Position numbers and translations under genes: made by a program. A stretch of DNA of 64,000 bases from JBMNQS01 sp050944255 (GTDB taxonomy: Bacteria > Bacillota > Clostridia > Christensenellales > Maliibacteriaceae): positions 5,273-69,272 of the forward strand of contig JBMNQS010000001.1 of assembly GCA_050944255.1 (NCBI GenBank), read 5' to 3'. Positions 29,201 through 38,181 of the stretch are shown piece after piece; positions within the stretch are counted from its first letter, which is position 1, and each line of letters opens with the position of its first letter. Under the pieces are notes generated by a model. That model was not told the origin of the DNA, did not search any database, and was given only the letters and a program-made list of their open reading frames with translations.

Positions 29201-31828
29201 TTATTTCTTCTCGGCGATCTTGGCCTGCGCCGCGGACAGGCGCGCGATGGGCACGCGGAAGGGCGAGCAGGAAACGTAGTCAAGACCCAGCTCATGGCAG
29301 AACTTCACCGAGGAAGGGTCTCCGCCGTGCTCACCGCAGATGCCCAGTTTGATGTCCGGACGGCTCTGGCGGCCAAGTTCCACGGAAATCTTCATCAGTT
29401 TGCCAACGCCGATCTGGTCGACACGGGCGAAGGGGTCCTGTTCGAAGATCTTCTTGGCGTAGTAGTCGTCCAGGAACTTGCCGGCGTCGTCGCGGGAGAA
29501 ACCGAATGTCATCTGCGTCAGGTCGTTGGTGCCGAAGGAGAAGAACTCCGCCTCGGTGGCGATCTCGTCGGAGGTCAGCGCGGCCCTGGGGATCTCAATC
29601 ATGGTGCCCACGTGATACACAAGCCTTACGCCGGCCTTTTCCATGGCGGCCTCGCAGGCTTTAACTACCACATCCTTGACGTATTTCAGCTCTTTGACTT
29701 CGCCCACCAGCGGGATCATGATCTCGGGGATCACGTCAAAGCCCTCTTCCTGCTTGACTTCGATGGCCGCTTCGATGATGGCGGTGGCCTGCATCTCGGC
29801 GATTTCGGGATACGTTACGGCCAGACGGCAGCCGCGGTGACCCATCATAGGGTTGAACTCGTGCAGGCTGTCGATCTTTTCCTGGAGTTTGACAGCGTCA
29901 ATGCCCATCACTTTGGCCAGGGCTTCCACTTCGCTTGCCTCATGGGGCAGGAACTCATGCAGCGGCGGGTCCAGCAGGCGGATGGTAACCGGGCGGTTTT
30001 CCATGACCTTGTAGATGCCCTTGAAGTCGCCCTTCTGAATGGGCAGCAGCTTGGCCAGAGCGGCCTTGCGCTGCTCGGCGGTATCCGACACGATCATCTC
30101 GCGCATGGCCATGATGCGGTCGGCTTCAAAGAACATGTGCTCCGTGCGGCAAAGGCCGATGCCTTCGGCGCCGAATTCCACGGCCTGCGCGGCGTCTGCG
30201 GGGGTGTCGGCGTTGGTGCGCACCTTCAGCGTGCGGATCTCGTCGGCCCAGCCCATCAGCGTGGAGAAATCGCCGCTGACGGTGGCTTCCATGGTATCGA
30301 TCTTTTCACCGTAGACCTTACCGGCGGAACCGTCAAGGGAAATGAATTCGCCTTCGACAATTTTTTTGCCGCCGGCCAGGAAATACTTGTCGTCCTCATA
30401 GATGCGGACCTCGCCGCAGCCGGCGACGCAACAGGTGCCGATGCCGCGGGCAACCACGGCGGCGTGGCTGGTCATGCCGCCGCGAGCGGTCAAAATACCC
30501 TCGGCAGCGTACATGCCCTCGATGTCCTCGGGGGACGTCTCCATACGGACCAGAATGACTTTCTGACCATTTTTGCTGGCTTCAAACGCGGCTTCGGCCG
30601 TGAAGTATACCTGGCCGCAGGCAGCGCCGGGAGAGGCGGGAAGGCCCGTGGCAATGGGCGTAGCGGCTTTCAGTGCGGCCGTGTCGAACTGAGGGTGCAA
30701 CAGCGTGTCCAGAATGCGGGGATCCACCTGCATCACGGCCTCTTCCTGAGAGATCAGGCCCTCGTTCACAAGATCCACGGCCACCTTGATGGCGGCGGCG
30801 GAAGTACGCTTGCCACTTCTGGTCTGCAGCATGTAGAGCGTGCCCTTCTCGATGGTGAACTCCATATCCTGCATATCGCGGTAGTGCTGCTCCAGGCGGT
30901 TGGCGATTTCGGCGAACTGCCTGTATACCTCGGGATTGGTCTGTTCAAGGGCGCTTAAGGGCTGCGGGGTGCGGATGCCTGCCACAACGTCCTCGCCCTG
31001 GGCGTTCATCAAAAACTCGCCGTAGAGTTTCTTCTCGCCGGTGGAGGGATTGCGGGTAAAGGCAACGCCTGTGCCCGAATCGTCGCCCATGTTGCCAAAG
31101 ACCATGGCCTGTACGTTGACGGCCGTTCCCCAGTCGCCGGGGATGTCGTTCATGCGGCGGTACACGATGGCGCGGGGGTTGTCCCAGGAGCGGAAAACGG
31201 CCTGTACCGATTCGTAAAGCTGCTCTTTGGGATCCTGCGGGAATTCCACGCCCTTTTCTTTAAGATAATGGGCCTTGTAGCGTTTAACGACCTCTTTCAT
31301 ATCCTCCGCGTCAAGCTCGGTATCAAGGCTCACGCCCTTTTCTTCCTTCACGGCGTCGAGGATATTGTCAAAGCCCTTCTTTTCAACCTCCATGACCACG
31401 TCGGAGAACATCTGGATGAAACGGCGATAGCTGTCGTAGGCAAAGCGCTCGTTGCCGGTCAGCCGGGCAAGGCTCTCCACGGTGATGTCGTTGAGGCCCA
31501 GGTTCAAGATGGTGTCCATCATGCCGGGCATGGACGCGCGGGCGCCGCTGCGGACCGAAACCAGGAAGGGATTTTCCGGATCGCCGAATTTCTTGCCGTT
31601 GATCTCTTCGGATTTGGCAAGGGCTTCATCGATCTGCTCCGCGATATCCGCAGCGATGACTTTGCCGTCCTCATAGTAACGGGTACAGGCTTCTGTCGAT
31701 ACAGTAAAGCCCTGGGGTACGGGGAGGCCAAGACCTGTCATCTCCGCCAGGTTGGCGCCTTTGCCGCCCAGGAGATCGCGCATGGAAGCGTTACCTTCGC
31801 TGAACATATACACGTACTTTTTTGCCAT
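29201..31828 (-). CDS. ppdK: Pyruvate, phosphate dikinase
   Basis: An 875-residue enzyme that interconverts pyruvate, ATP and phosphate with PEP, AMP and PPi. The N-terminal ATP-grasp half starts GNASMRDLLGGKGANLAEM, the swivelling central domain has the phospho-His in GGMTSHAAVVARG (about residue 455), and the C-terminal PEP-binding barrel ends with GICGEHGGDP including the catalytic Cys near residue 835. In anaerobes it usually works in glycolysis or gluconeogenesis with PPi. The ATG follows a GGAGG site. A strong promoter lies at 31959-31987. No ppsR/yqfL regulator gene is next to it. Confidence 0.97.
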   Translation of the reverse strand: MAKKYVYMFSEGNASMRDLLGGKGANLAEMTGLGLPVPQGFTVSTEACTRYYEDGKVIAADIAEQIDEALAKSEEINGKKFGDPENPFLVSVRSGARASMPGMMDTILNLGLNDITVESLARLTGNERFAYDSYRRFIQMFSDVVMEVEKKGFDNILDAVKEEKGVSLDTELDAEDMKEVVKRYKAHYLKEKGVEFPQDPKEQLYESVQAVFRSWDNPRAIVYRRMNDIPGDWGTAVNVQAMVFGNMGDDSGTGVAFTRNPSTGEKKLYGEFLMNAQGEDVVAGIRTPQPLSALEQTNPEVYRQFAEIANRLEQHYRDMQDMEFTIEKGTLYMLQTRSGKRTSAAAIKVAVDLVNEGLISQEEAVMQVDPRILDTLLHPQFDTAALKAATPIATGLPASPGAACGQVYFTAEAAFEASKNGQKVILVRMETSPEDIEGMYAAEGILTARGGMTSHAAVVARGIGTCCVAGCGEVRIYEDDKYFLAGGKKIVEGEFISLDGSAGKVYGEKIDTMEATVSGDFSTLMGWADEIRTLKVRTNADTPADAAQAVEFGAEGIGLCRTEHMFFEADRIMAMREMIVSDTAEQRKAALAKLLPIQKGDFKGIYKVMENRPVTIRLLDPPLHEFLPHEASEVEALAKVMGIDAVKLQEKIDSLHEFNPMMGHRGCRLAVTYPEIAEMQATAIIEAAIEVKQEEGFDVIPEIMIPLVGEVKELKYVKDVVVKACEAAMEKAGVRLVYHVGTMIEIPRAALTSDEIATEAEFFSFGTNDLTQMTFGFSRDDAGKFLDDYYAKKIFEQDPFARVDQIGVGKLMKISVELGRQSRPDIKLGICGEHGGDPSSVKFCHELGLDYVSCSPFRVPIARLSAAQAKIAEKK

Positions 31829-31958
31829 GGTTGTTCCTCCAAAATTATATGATATTGTGGATTTAAGGAGATATGAAACGGCTTGTCTCAAGATCAGTTC
31901 TCCCATAAGCTAAAGGAAAATATAGATCCAAGGCCTGGAAAGCCCAGACCGCCTCATT

Positions 31959-31987
31959 ATTATAGGCTATTGTTGTACCAAATACAA
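31959..31987 (-). promoter_or_regulatory. Sigma-A promoter of ppdK
   Basis: TTGTAT (31982-31987), 17-base spacer and consensus TATAAT (31959-31964) on the minus strand. It predicts a 5' leader of about 120 bases, in which no known riboswitch was recognised. The rest of 31829-32134 holds nothing else. Confidence 0.75.
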
Positions 31988-32134
31988 GAAAAAATCCCTC
32001 TTTTGCTCAAAAAAATAGAATTTTTGCAGCAAATGCTGCACTTTGGCGAAGTGGACAGCCGCCGCCAGCATCGGGCGGCCTGTTCTTTTGAATTCCGGCA
32101 GGCGAAACCGGTGATTTTTCGGCCGCTCCGGCCT

Positions 32135-32893
32135 TTAACCGTTTATCTGATGGAATATCTCCAGCAGCCGGCTGGACTTGAAGCGTTTTTCCATGCGCCA
32201 GTGAACAAAGCCCGGGATGGCGGCAAACCACTGCTGCCGGATAGCCGGCGTCAGGCGCAGGCCGGCCATCTTGTTCATGGGCGCCTCCAGCACCAGGCGC
32301 ATCATGCTTGCGGCGCCGGCGGAAAGATCCGTGGCCTGGCGGTCTTCGTCCGCATGGTTCCCGCACAGTACGCCTCCCAGCCGCGCGCTGAACTTCGCCG
32401 CGCCCGAAACCTCTTTCCCGCAGACGCTGCACGCGGTAAGCTGCGGCATGAATCCCAATTCGTCCATCATCTTGAGCATCGTGGCCATGCCGATGTCCTG
32501 CGGCGGCACCTCCTTGTTGTAGCACATCTGCGTCAGCGCGTGCAGGAGCAGCGCAAAAAGCCCCGGCGCGGGCTCCTCCCTCTGCACGGCCTCCCGGCAG
32601 ATGCCGCACAGAAAAGCCGCGTAGGAAAAGGCGTCCAGGTCCGTGGCCAGATCAAAGAAACTGTCGCAGAGCTCAAACTGGATCAGCGTGTACTTGCCCG
32701 CGCCAAGCCGGTGCAGCATAAACTGCCCATAGCAAAAAAGCTGACCGGCGGCGCGCAGTTTGCTCTTGGGCCGCCGGATAAAGCGGATCCCCGCGTCCAC
32801 GCACCCCACATCAGGCGAAAAGATGGTGATCATGCGGTCCGACTCGCCGTAATTGGCCGTATGCACCACAATGCCCGTTACCTTGTCCGCCAA
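32135..32893 (-). CDS. recO: DNA repair protein RecO
   Basis: A 252-residue recombination mediator that loads RecA with RecR. The N-terminal OB fold (VTGIVVHTANYGESDRMITIFSP) is followed by a helical region and a CSVCGKE...LCGNH zinc-binding-like pair. Translation starts at a TTG at 32893, six bases after AGGGAG; no ATG is available. It follows yqzL and era in the conserved era-yqzL-recO order. The protein length is normal. Confidence 0.93.
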   Translation of the reverse strand: MADKVTGIVVHTANYGESDRMITIFSPDVGCVDAGIRFIRRPKSKLRAAGQLFCYGQFMLHRLGAGKYTLIQFELCDSFFDLATDLDAFSYAAFLCGICREAVQREEPAPGLFALLLHALTQMCYNKEVPPQDIGMATMLKMMDELGFMPQLTACSVCGKEVSGAAKFSARLGGVLCGNHADEDRQATDLSAGAASMMRLVLEAPMNKMAGLRLTPAIRQQWFAAIPGFVHWRMEKRFKSSRLLEIFHQING

Positions 32894-32939
32894 AGCACGC
32901 TCCCTTCGCCGCGGCCGTTTCCGATACGCAGCGGCGCAT

Positions 32940-33050
32940 TCATACGCTTTGAGATGAATTATCCCGCCTTTTCATCTGCTGATACCGCAAATATGCTTTC
33001 GTGTTGCCCGTCTTTTCAAATGCTTTCCAGAACAGTTGATTTTTGTTCAT
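32940..33050 (-). CDS. yqzL: YqzL family small protein (36 aa)
   Basis: A 36-codon gene too short for most gene finders. The peptide has LFWKAFEKTGNTKAYLRYQQ, matching the Trp-Lys, Thr-Gly-Asn and Tyr-Leu pattern of the YqzL family, which in Bacillus lies exactly here between era and recO. The ATG at 33050 follows a GGGGGTAA site. The C-terminus is basic (MKRRDNS). Function is unknown in the family. The position and motif together make it a confident call despite its length. Confidence 0.8.
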   Translation of the reverse strand: MNKNQLFWKAFEKTGNTKAYLRYQQMKRRDNSSQSV

Positions 33051-33148
33051 TTCAAAATTACCCCCGAATGAATTTTGCGATCCATTCTAGCCTTTGGAGT
33101 TTTTCAGCATCATACCCGGAACTATCTGGAATTGGCATAAAATTTTTA

Positions 33149-34039
33149 TTATTGATAACCAAGTTCGCGCAGTACATCCGGCCGGTTGCGCCAATCCTTT
33201 CTGACCTTCACCCACAGCTGAAGGTTGATGGGACAGCCCATCAGCGCCTCGATCTCGCGCCTGGCGCCGATGCCGATCTCCTTGAGCATGGCCCCGTTTT
33301 TGCCGATTAAAATGCGCTTGTGGGACTGTTTCTCGCAGTAGATGGTGGCGTGCATATCCGTGACGCCGTCGTTTCGGGCCTGGATCTGCATCATCTCAAC
33401 GCCGATGCCGTGGGGCACTTCCTCCCGCAGGCGGTACAGCGCCTTCTCGCGAATCATCTCCGCCGCTATGACGCGCTCGGGCTGGTCGGTGATCATGTCC
33501 GGCGGAAAATACAGCGGCCCTTCCGGCAGGGTTTCCTCCAGAAGCGCCTCCAAAGTATCTATATTCTTGCCCGTCTTGGCGCTGACGGGCAGTATGTGGG
33601 CAATGCCCCTGAACTCCGCCAGTTTGGCGATGATCGGCGCCACCTTTTCATCGCCCGCAATATCGATTTTATTGATGACCGCCATCACCGGCGCGCTGCC
33701 TGCCAGCGCGTTTTTCACAATTTCCAGATCGCCCTCGCGCAGGCCGCTCATGGCGTCGAGCACCACCACCACGGCCTCCACTTCGTCCAGGGCGCTTTGG
33801 GCCATGCGCACCATGTACTCGCCAAGGCGCGTGCGCGCCGCGTGCAGCCCCGGCGTATCGATAAACACCATCTGATAGTGCTCCCTGGTCAGTATCCCCT
33901 GCAGATTCGTGCGCGTGGTCTGCGGGCGTGGCGAAACGATGGCCACTTTCTCTCCCACCAGTGCGTTGACCAGTGTGGACTTGCCCACATTGGGCCGCCC
34001 GATGACGGTTGCAAAACCGCTTTTGAATGCCTGCGTCAT
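33149..34039 (-). CDS. era: GTPase Era
   Basis: A 296-residue GTPase that binds 16S rRNA during 30S assembly. The G1 loop is GRPNVGKST near residue 15, G3 DTPGLH near residue 60, G4 NKID near residue 121, and the C-terminal KH domain contains RILIGKNGAMLKEIGIGARREIE. The ATG overlaps the stop of the ybeY-cdd fusion by four bases, indicating coupled translation. Length and layout are typical. Confidence 0.97.
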   Translation of the reverse strand: MTQAFKSGFATVIGRPNVGKSTLVNALVGEKVAIVSPRPQTTRTNLQGILTREHYQMVFIDTPGLHAARTRLGEYMVRMAQSALDEVEAVVVVLDAMSGLREGDLEIVKNALAGSAPVMAVINKIDIAGDEKVAPIIAKLAEFRGIAHILPVSAKTGKNIDTLEALLEETLPEGPLYFPPDMITDQPERVIAAEMIREKALYRLREEVPHGIGVEMMQIQARNDGVTDMHATIYCEKQSHKRILIGKNGAMLKEIGIGARREIEALMGCPINLQLWVKVRKDWRNRPDVLRELGYQ

Positions 34040-34935
34040 CTGTTCTCCTCATCCAGGCGCTCCGGCCCGAATGCGTCGGGCAGAAGCTCTCTTAAGTTTT
34101 TCTTGATCAGCCGGTCCCCGTCGTCGGTAATCACATCGATATCCGGCGCGAATTCATACAGCACCTGCCGGCAGACGCCGCAGGGCCAGGTGGCCGCGTT
34201 GCCCTCGCCCACCACGGCGATTTGTTTGAACGCTTTGACGCCCGAGGCAACGGCGCTGTAAATGGCCACGCGCTCGGCGCAGCAGGTGGCGCCGTAGGAG
34301 GCGTTCTCCACGTTGCAGCCGGTAAAAATCTGGCTCCCGTCCGCGGTGAGTATCGCCGCGCCGACGCGGAACCCCGAATAGGGCGCGTAGGCGTTCTCCC
34401 TGACCACCCGGGCGGTGGATATCAGCCTCAGATCGTCTACGCTGCCGCGGGCGTCGCCTTCAAAACGATAGATGCCCATCTTGCTCATAATGGTTTTTTC
34501 CCTTGAGCGCATCACCGTTTTTTCCTGCGGCTCCATATGGTCGTATCCCAGCAGGTGCAGCATGGCGTGGACCGCCAGATACGCCACCTCACGCAGCAGG
34601 CTATGCCCGAAATCAAGCGCCTGCACTCTGGCGCGCTGAAGGCTGATGGCAATATCGCCCAGATAAATGAATCCCGTCTCCTCATCGGGCTGCGCCATTT
34701 CAAAATCGAAATTGTCCAGCATAGGAAAGGAAAGCACGTCCGTGGCCGACTCGACGCCACGGAATTCCCCGTTGAGCCGCTGCATCTGCTCGTCGTCCAC
34801 GAATATCAGCGAAATCGCCACATTCTCCGGTTTGCCCTCGGCCTCAAGCGTCGCCTCCAGCGCCTCATGCACCCGCTGTTTGATTTCTTCATCCAGCGTC
34901 ACCACGTTTTGCCTGTTGTCAATCTCCAGCAGCAT
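34036..34935 (-). CDS. Fusion of rRNA maturation RNase YbeY and cytidine deaminase
   Basis: One open frame of 299 residues encodes two normally separate proteins. Residues 1 to about 155 are YbeY, with the zinc motif HAMLHLLGYDH (H-x3-H-x5-H), which matures 16S rRNA. Residues about 165-299 are cytidine deaminase, starting DDLRLISTARVVRENAYAPYSGFRVG and carrying GCNVENASYG, CCAERVA (catalytic Glu) and PCGVCRQVL (zinc Cys pair), which deaminates cytidine in pyrimidine salvage. In Bacillus the order is ybeY-dgkA-cdd-era; here dgkA is absent and the joint lies at the normal Cdd start. All catalytic residues are present in both halves. Confidence 0.93.
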   Translation of the reverse strand: MLLEIDNRQNVVTLDEEIKQRVHEALEATLEAEGKPENVAISLIFVDDEQMQRLNGEFRGVESATDVLSFPMLDNFDFEMAQPDEETGFIYLGDIAISLQRARVQALDFGHSLLREVAYLAVHAMLHLLGYDHMEPQEKTVMRSREKTIMSKMGIYRFEGDARGSVDDLRLISTARVVRENAYAPYSGFRVGAAILTADGSQIFTGCNVENASYGATCCAERVAIYSAVASGVKAFKQIAVVGEGNAATWPCGVCRQVLYEFAPDIDVITDDGDRLIKKNLRELLPDAFGPERLDEENR

Positions 34936-37192
34936 CCAGCTGTTTCACCTCCTGCAAGGGTTCCATGCCCGGCAGCGACGGGTATTCCACCCTGCCGTGA
35001 CGCGACGCGATCAGCGCCTGGGAAAGGGTTTGCGAAATAATGTTGATCTCGCGCATCGTCAGCGGGCAGTCATCCAGTTGCCCGTCCTCCAGTTTGATGC
35101 GCACCAGGCTGTCCACCAGCGGCTCGATCTCCTCGGCGGCAATGTCTTCTTTGGCGCGCACGGCGGCCTCCGCCGTATCGGCCAGCATAATGATGGCCGC
35201 TTCCCTGCTCTGGGGCTTGGGCCCCGGATAACGGAAATCCTCCTCGTTGATCTTGCCGCCCTGCTCCTTTTGGCGCTGCAGCGCCTTGTGATAGAAGTAC
35301 GCCGTGGTGGTGGTGCCGTGATGCTGCATGATGATGTCCTGCAGAATCTGCGGCAGCCGGTACCTCTTGGCGTAGGACAGCCCGTCCGAAGGATGCGACG
35401 CCAGTATCATGGCCGAAAGCTCCGGCGCGATATTGTCGTGGGGGTTGTCGTGACTCTGGTTCTCACTGAAAAAGTACGGCCTTTGAAGTTTGCCCACGTC
35501 GTGATAATATGCGCCCACCCTTGTCAATAAGCCCCCCGCGCCGATGGCGTCGGCGGCCTGCTCGGCCAGATTGGCCACCATAATGCTGTGGTGGTACGTG
35601 CCCGGCGCTTCAAGCAGCAGCCTGCGCAGCAGCGGATGATGGGGGTTGGAAAGCTCCAATAGCTTCATGGGCGTGACGATGCTGATAGTCATCTCCCACA
35701 GCGGCATGGTGCCAAGGGCCAGTATGCCCGCAAAGACGCCGGAGGCAAAGCCCATGCCCGCATTGGCAAAGGTGGAGGTAAAGTCATTGGTGGTCAAAAG
35801 CCCCAGCAGCATGTACATGGCCGCCGTCACAACGCCCACCACCGTGCCGGTCAGAAGCAGCGTCGAGCGCTGCGTCTGCACGCGCCTGAGCATGTACACG
35901 CCGCAGGTCCCTCCGGCGACATTGGCCACCAGCACATGCAGCATGCTCACATCCAGCAGTTCGCCGCTCTCGCCCGCCATCAAACCCACCAGAAACGAAA
36001 GAGAGAAATTCACCGCCAGCGCAGAGCGGTCCTTGACCATGGCCGCCACCAGAATCGCTCCCGAGGCCACCGGCACCAGTCGTATATCCAGAAACTGGAA
36101 CGCGTAGGCCAGCACCATCACCAGCAGCATATTGGTGCAGATCACCAGGATTTTACTGGACTGCAGCACGATGTCCGTAGCGTAAAGGGCTATATACACC
36201 CCCAGCAGCACGAATATGACCAGCACCGTCAGCACTACGCCGCCGTAAAATGCCAGATCAAACGTGTTGCTTTTCAGAAGGTTCAGGCTCTCCAGCACTT
36301 CCAGCTGGGCCGCGGTGACCCGCTTGCCCTCTTCTACGACGATCTCGCCCTTTTTGTACATCACCGGCACCACTTCTTCGCGCGCCCTTTCACGGGCGGC
36401 TTCAAGGGCCTCCTCGTCCACCAGCATGTTGGCGGTCACATACGCGCTGACCGCCGGGCCGGCCAGCGCCACTACCGGCTCGGGCACGCCCGCAGCCGCG
36501 CGCTCCACCTCCTGGACGATACGGTCACGCTGCTCGGCCAGCTGCTCCTGCTTGATGCCCGCGGTCAGCGCCGAAATGACGCTGGAGCGCAGCATCGCGT
36601 AATAGACCTCCGCCTGGGAATCGCTCATCTGGAGAATGGCCAGCACCTGCGCCTCGGAAATAGTGTCGATGGGAAAGGCTCTGGCCATACTTGTAATAAA
36701 CGATTCGCTGTACTCAAAATCCTCCGGATTGACCTGCCGGGGGTTTTCCTCATCCTCGCCAAGGCTCTGCTGCCGCTCCCACGCGTTGTACTCCTGCTGA
36801 CCGCGGACACGGATGTTCTTGATGGCGCCAATAAACGCGTCGATGTCGCCTATAACCTGCTGTTCCTCTTCCTCGTCCTGGGTATATTTGACGTCCACGG
36901 CGTTGACCGCCGCCTCCACGCGCTGCCGCGTGGTGAGCTTGTCCTCTATATCCCGGGTGGCCTTGATGGTCTCGGGCGCCACCGCGTCGAGCACAAGGTC
37001 ATACCTTTTGGGCATCACCGACATCATCACCAGAATGCACGACAATGCAGCCGTAATCAAAAACATGATTAAAGCTATAATCCACTCTTTTGAAGAGGGC
37101 TGCCGCACGAGCCTGTTGTTGACTTTTATCTGGGCGTTAAGCCTGCCGGCCATGGTTTCGCTGAGCTTTTCGCCCCTTTTCCTGAATATCAT
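34919..37192 (-). CDS. pgpH: 7TM-HD family cyclic-di-AMP phosphodiesterase (PgpH/YqfF)
   Basis: A 757-residue membrane protein. It has one N-terminal transmembrane helix, a large extracellular domain (about residues 50-330), a block of seven hydrophobic helices (about 335-540), and a cytoplasmic HD phosphohydrolase domain with GTYHHSIMVANLAEQAA and VGAYYHDVGKLQRPYFFSENQ (HD pair), then DIIMQHHGTT. The HD domain of this family cleaves c-di-AMP. It overlaps phoH by four bases and the ybeY-cdd gene by 17 bases, so the set is tightly coupled. Confidence 0.95.
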   Translation of the reverse strand: MIFRKRGEKLSETMAGRLNAQIKVNNRLVRQPSSKEWIIALIMFLITAALSCILVMMSVMPKRYDLVLDAVAPETIKATRDIEDKLTTRQRVEAAVNAVDVKYTQDEEEEQQVIGDIDAFIGAIKNIRVRGQQEYNAWERQQSLGEDEENPRQVNPEDFEYSESFITSMARAFPIDTISEAQVLAILQMSDSQAEVYYAMLRSSVISALTAGIKQEQLAEQRDRIVQEVERAAAGVPEPVVALAGPAVSAYVTANMLVDEEALEAARERAREEVVPVMYKKGEIVVEEGKRVTAAQLEVLESLNLLKSNTFDLAFYGGVVLTVLVIFVLLGVYIALYATDIVLQSSKILVICTNMLLVMVLAYAFQFLDIRLVPVASGAILVAAMVKDRSALAVNFSLSFLVGLMAGESGELLDVSMLHVLVANVAGGTCGVYMLRRVQTQRSTLLLTGTVVGVVTAAMYMLLGLLTTNDFTSTFANAGMGFASGVFAGILALGTMPLWEMTISIVTPMKLLELSNPHHPLLRRLLLEAPGTYHHSIMVANLAEQAADAIGAGGLLTRVGAYYHDVGKLQRPYFFSENQSHDNPHDNIAPELSAMILASHPSDGLSYAKRYRLPQILQDIIMQHHGTTTTAYFYHKALQRQKEQGGKINEEDFRYPGPKPQSREAAIIMLADTAEAAVRAKEDIAAEEIEPLVDSLVRIKLEDGQLDDCPLTMREINIISQTLSQALIASRHGRVEYPSLPGMEPLQEVKQLDAAGD

Positions 37193-38166
37193 TTTCGCCC
37201 TTCCTTACGCTTCTCATGCCGGGTGTAAGCCTGTATGATCGACTGCACCAGTTCGTGGCGCACCACATCCCTGTGGGTCAGTTCCAGCACGCCGATGCCC
37301 TCCACCTCCCGCAGCACCCGGATGGCCTCCACAAGGCCCGAAGGCTTCCCGTCGGGAAGATCCACCTGCGTAATATCGCCGGTGACCACCATTTTGGAGC
37401 CGAAACCAAGACGGGTCAGGAACATTTTCATCTGCTCCTTGGACGTGTTCTGCCCCTCGTCCAGGATGATGAAGGCTTCGTTCAGCGTCCGGCCGCGCAT
37501 GTAGGCCAGCGGAGCGATCTCGATGACGCCGCGCTCCACCAGTTTCTGGTAGGTCTCCTGGCCCAGCATCTCGTACAGCGCGTCGTAAAGGGGCCGCAGG
37601 TACGGGTCCACCTTCTGCTGCAGGTCCCCGGGCAGAAATCCCAGCTTCTCCCCCGCCTCCACCGCCGGGCGGGTCAGGATGATGCGGGAGACTTCCTTAT
37701 TTTTAAAGGCCAGCACCGCCATGGCCACCGCCAGGTACGTCTTGCCCGTACCCGCCGGCCCTATGGCCAGCACCACGGTGTTTTCCTTCATGCTCTCCAC
37801 GTACTTTTTCTGGCCCCGTGTCTTGCAGCGGATGGGCTTTCCCCTGTGGGTCACGGTGATCACATCGCTCATGATCTCGGTGACCGCTTCGCTTCTGCCC
37901 TCGTCCACCAGCGCCGAGGCGTAGCGGATGCAGCCCGCGTCGATGTTCTCGCCCTTGGAAGCCATCACCAGAAGGTTTTCCACCACGGTCTTGGCCTTCT
38001 CCAGCTTGTCCATGGGGCCCCGAAGGGCAATTCCCTCCTCCCGGGCAGCGATATCCACGCCCAGCTCCTCCTGCAGATGCCGGACATTTTCGTCGAAATT
38101 ACCAAAGAGCCTCTGTATCTGCTCGATGGAATGCGCGTCTATGACAATAACTCCCTGTTCAATCAA
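37189..38166 (-). CDS. phoH: PhoH-like ATPase
   Basis: A 325-residue P-loop ATPase of the PhoH family. Walker A is GPAGTGKTY near residue 140 and Walker B is EAFIILDEGQNTSKEQMKMFLTR near residue 235. The N-terminus has an R3H-like/KH-like part (FGNFDENVRHLQEELGVDI). Translation begins with a TTG at 38166, about nine bases after GGAGGG. The gene belongs to the conserved yqfD-phoH-pgpH-ybeY set and is thought to act in RNA metabolism, possibly with YbeY. Confidence 0.95.
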   Translation of the reverse strand: MIEQGVIVIDAHSIEQIQRLFGNFDENVRHLQEELGVDIAAREEGIALRGPMDKLEKAKTVVENLLVMASKGENIDAGCIRYASALVDEGRSEAVTEIMSDVITVTHRGKPIRCKTRGQKKYVESMKENTVVLAIGPAGTGKTYLAVAMAVLAFKNKEVSRIILTRPAVEAGEKLGFLPGDLQQKVDPYLRPLYDALYEMLGQETYQKLVERGVIEIAPLAYMRGRTLNEAFIILDEGQNTSKEQMKMFLTRLGFGSKMVVTGDITQVDLPDGKPSGLVEAIRVLREVEGIGVLELTHRDVVRHELVQSIIQAYTRHEKRKEGRK

Positions 38167-38181
38167 ACAACATACCCTCCG

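Noticed and set aside
29177..30958. 593-codon plus-strand frame opposite ppdK
   Set aside because: Antisense shadow of a GC-rich gene with clear codon periodicity on the minus strand; His/Gly/Asp-rich composition and no family features.
31829..32134. Riboswitch in the ppdK leader
   Set aside because: The 120-base leader shows no recognisable riboswitch core.
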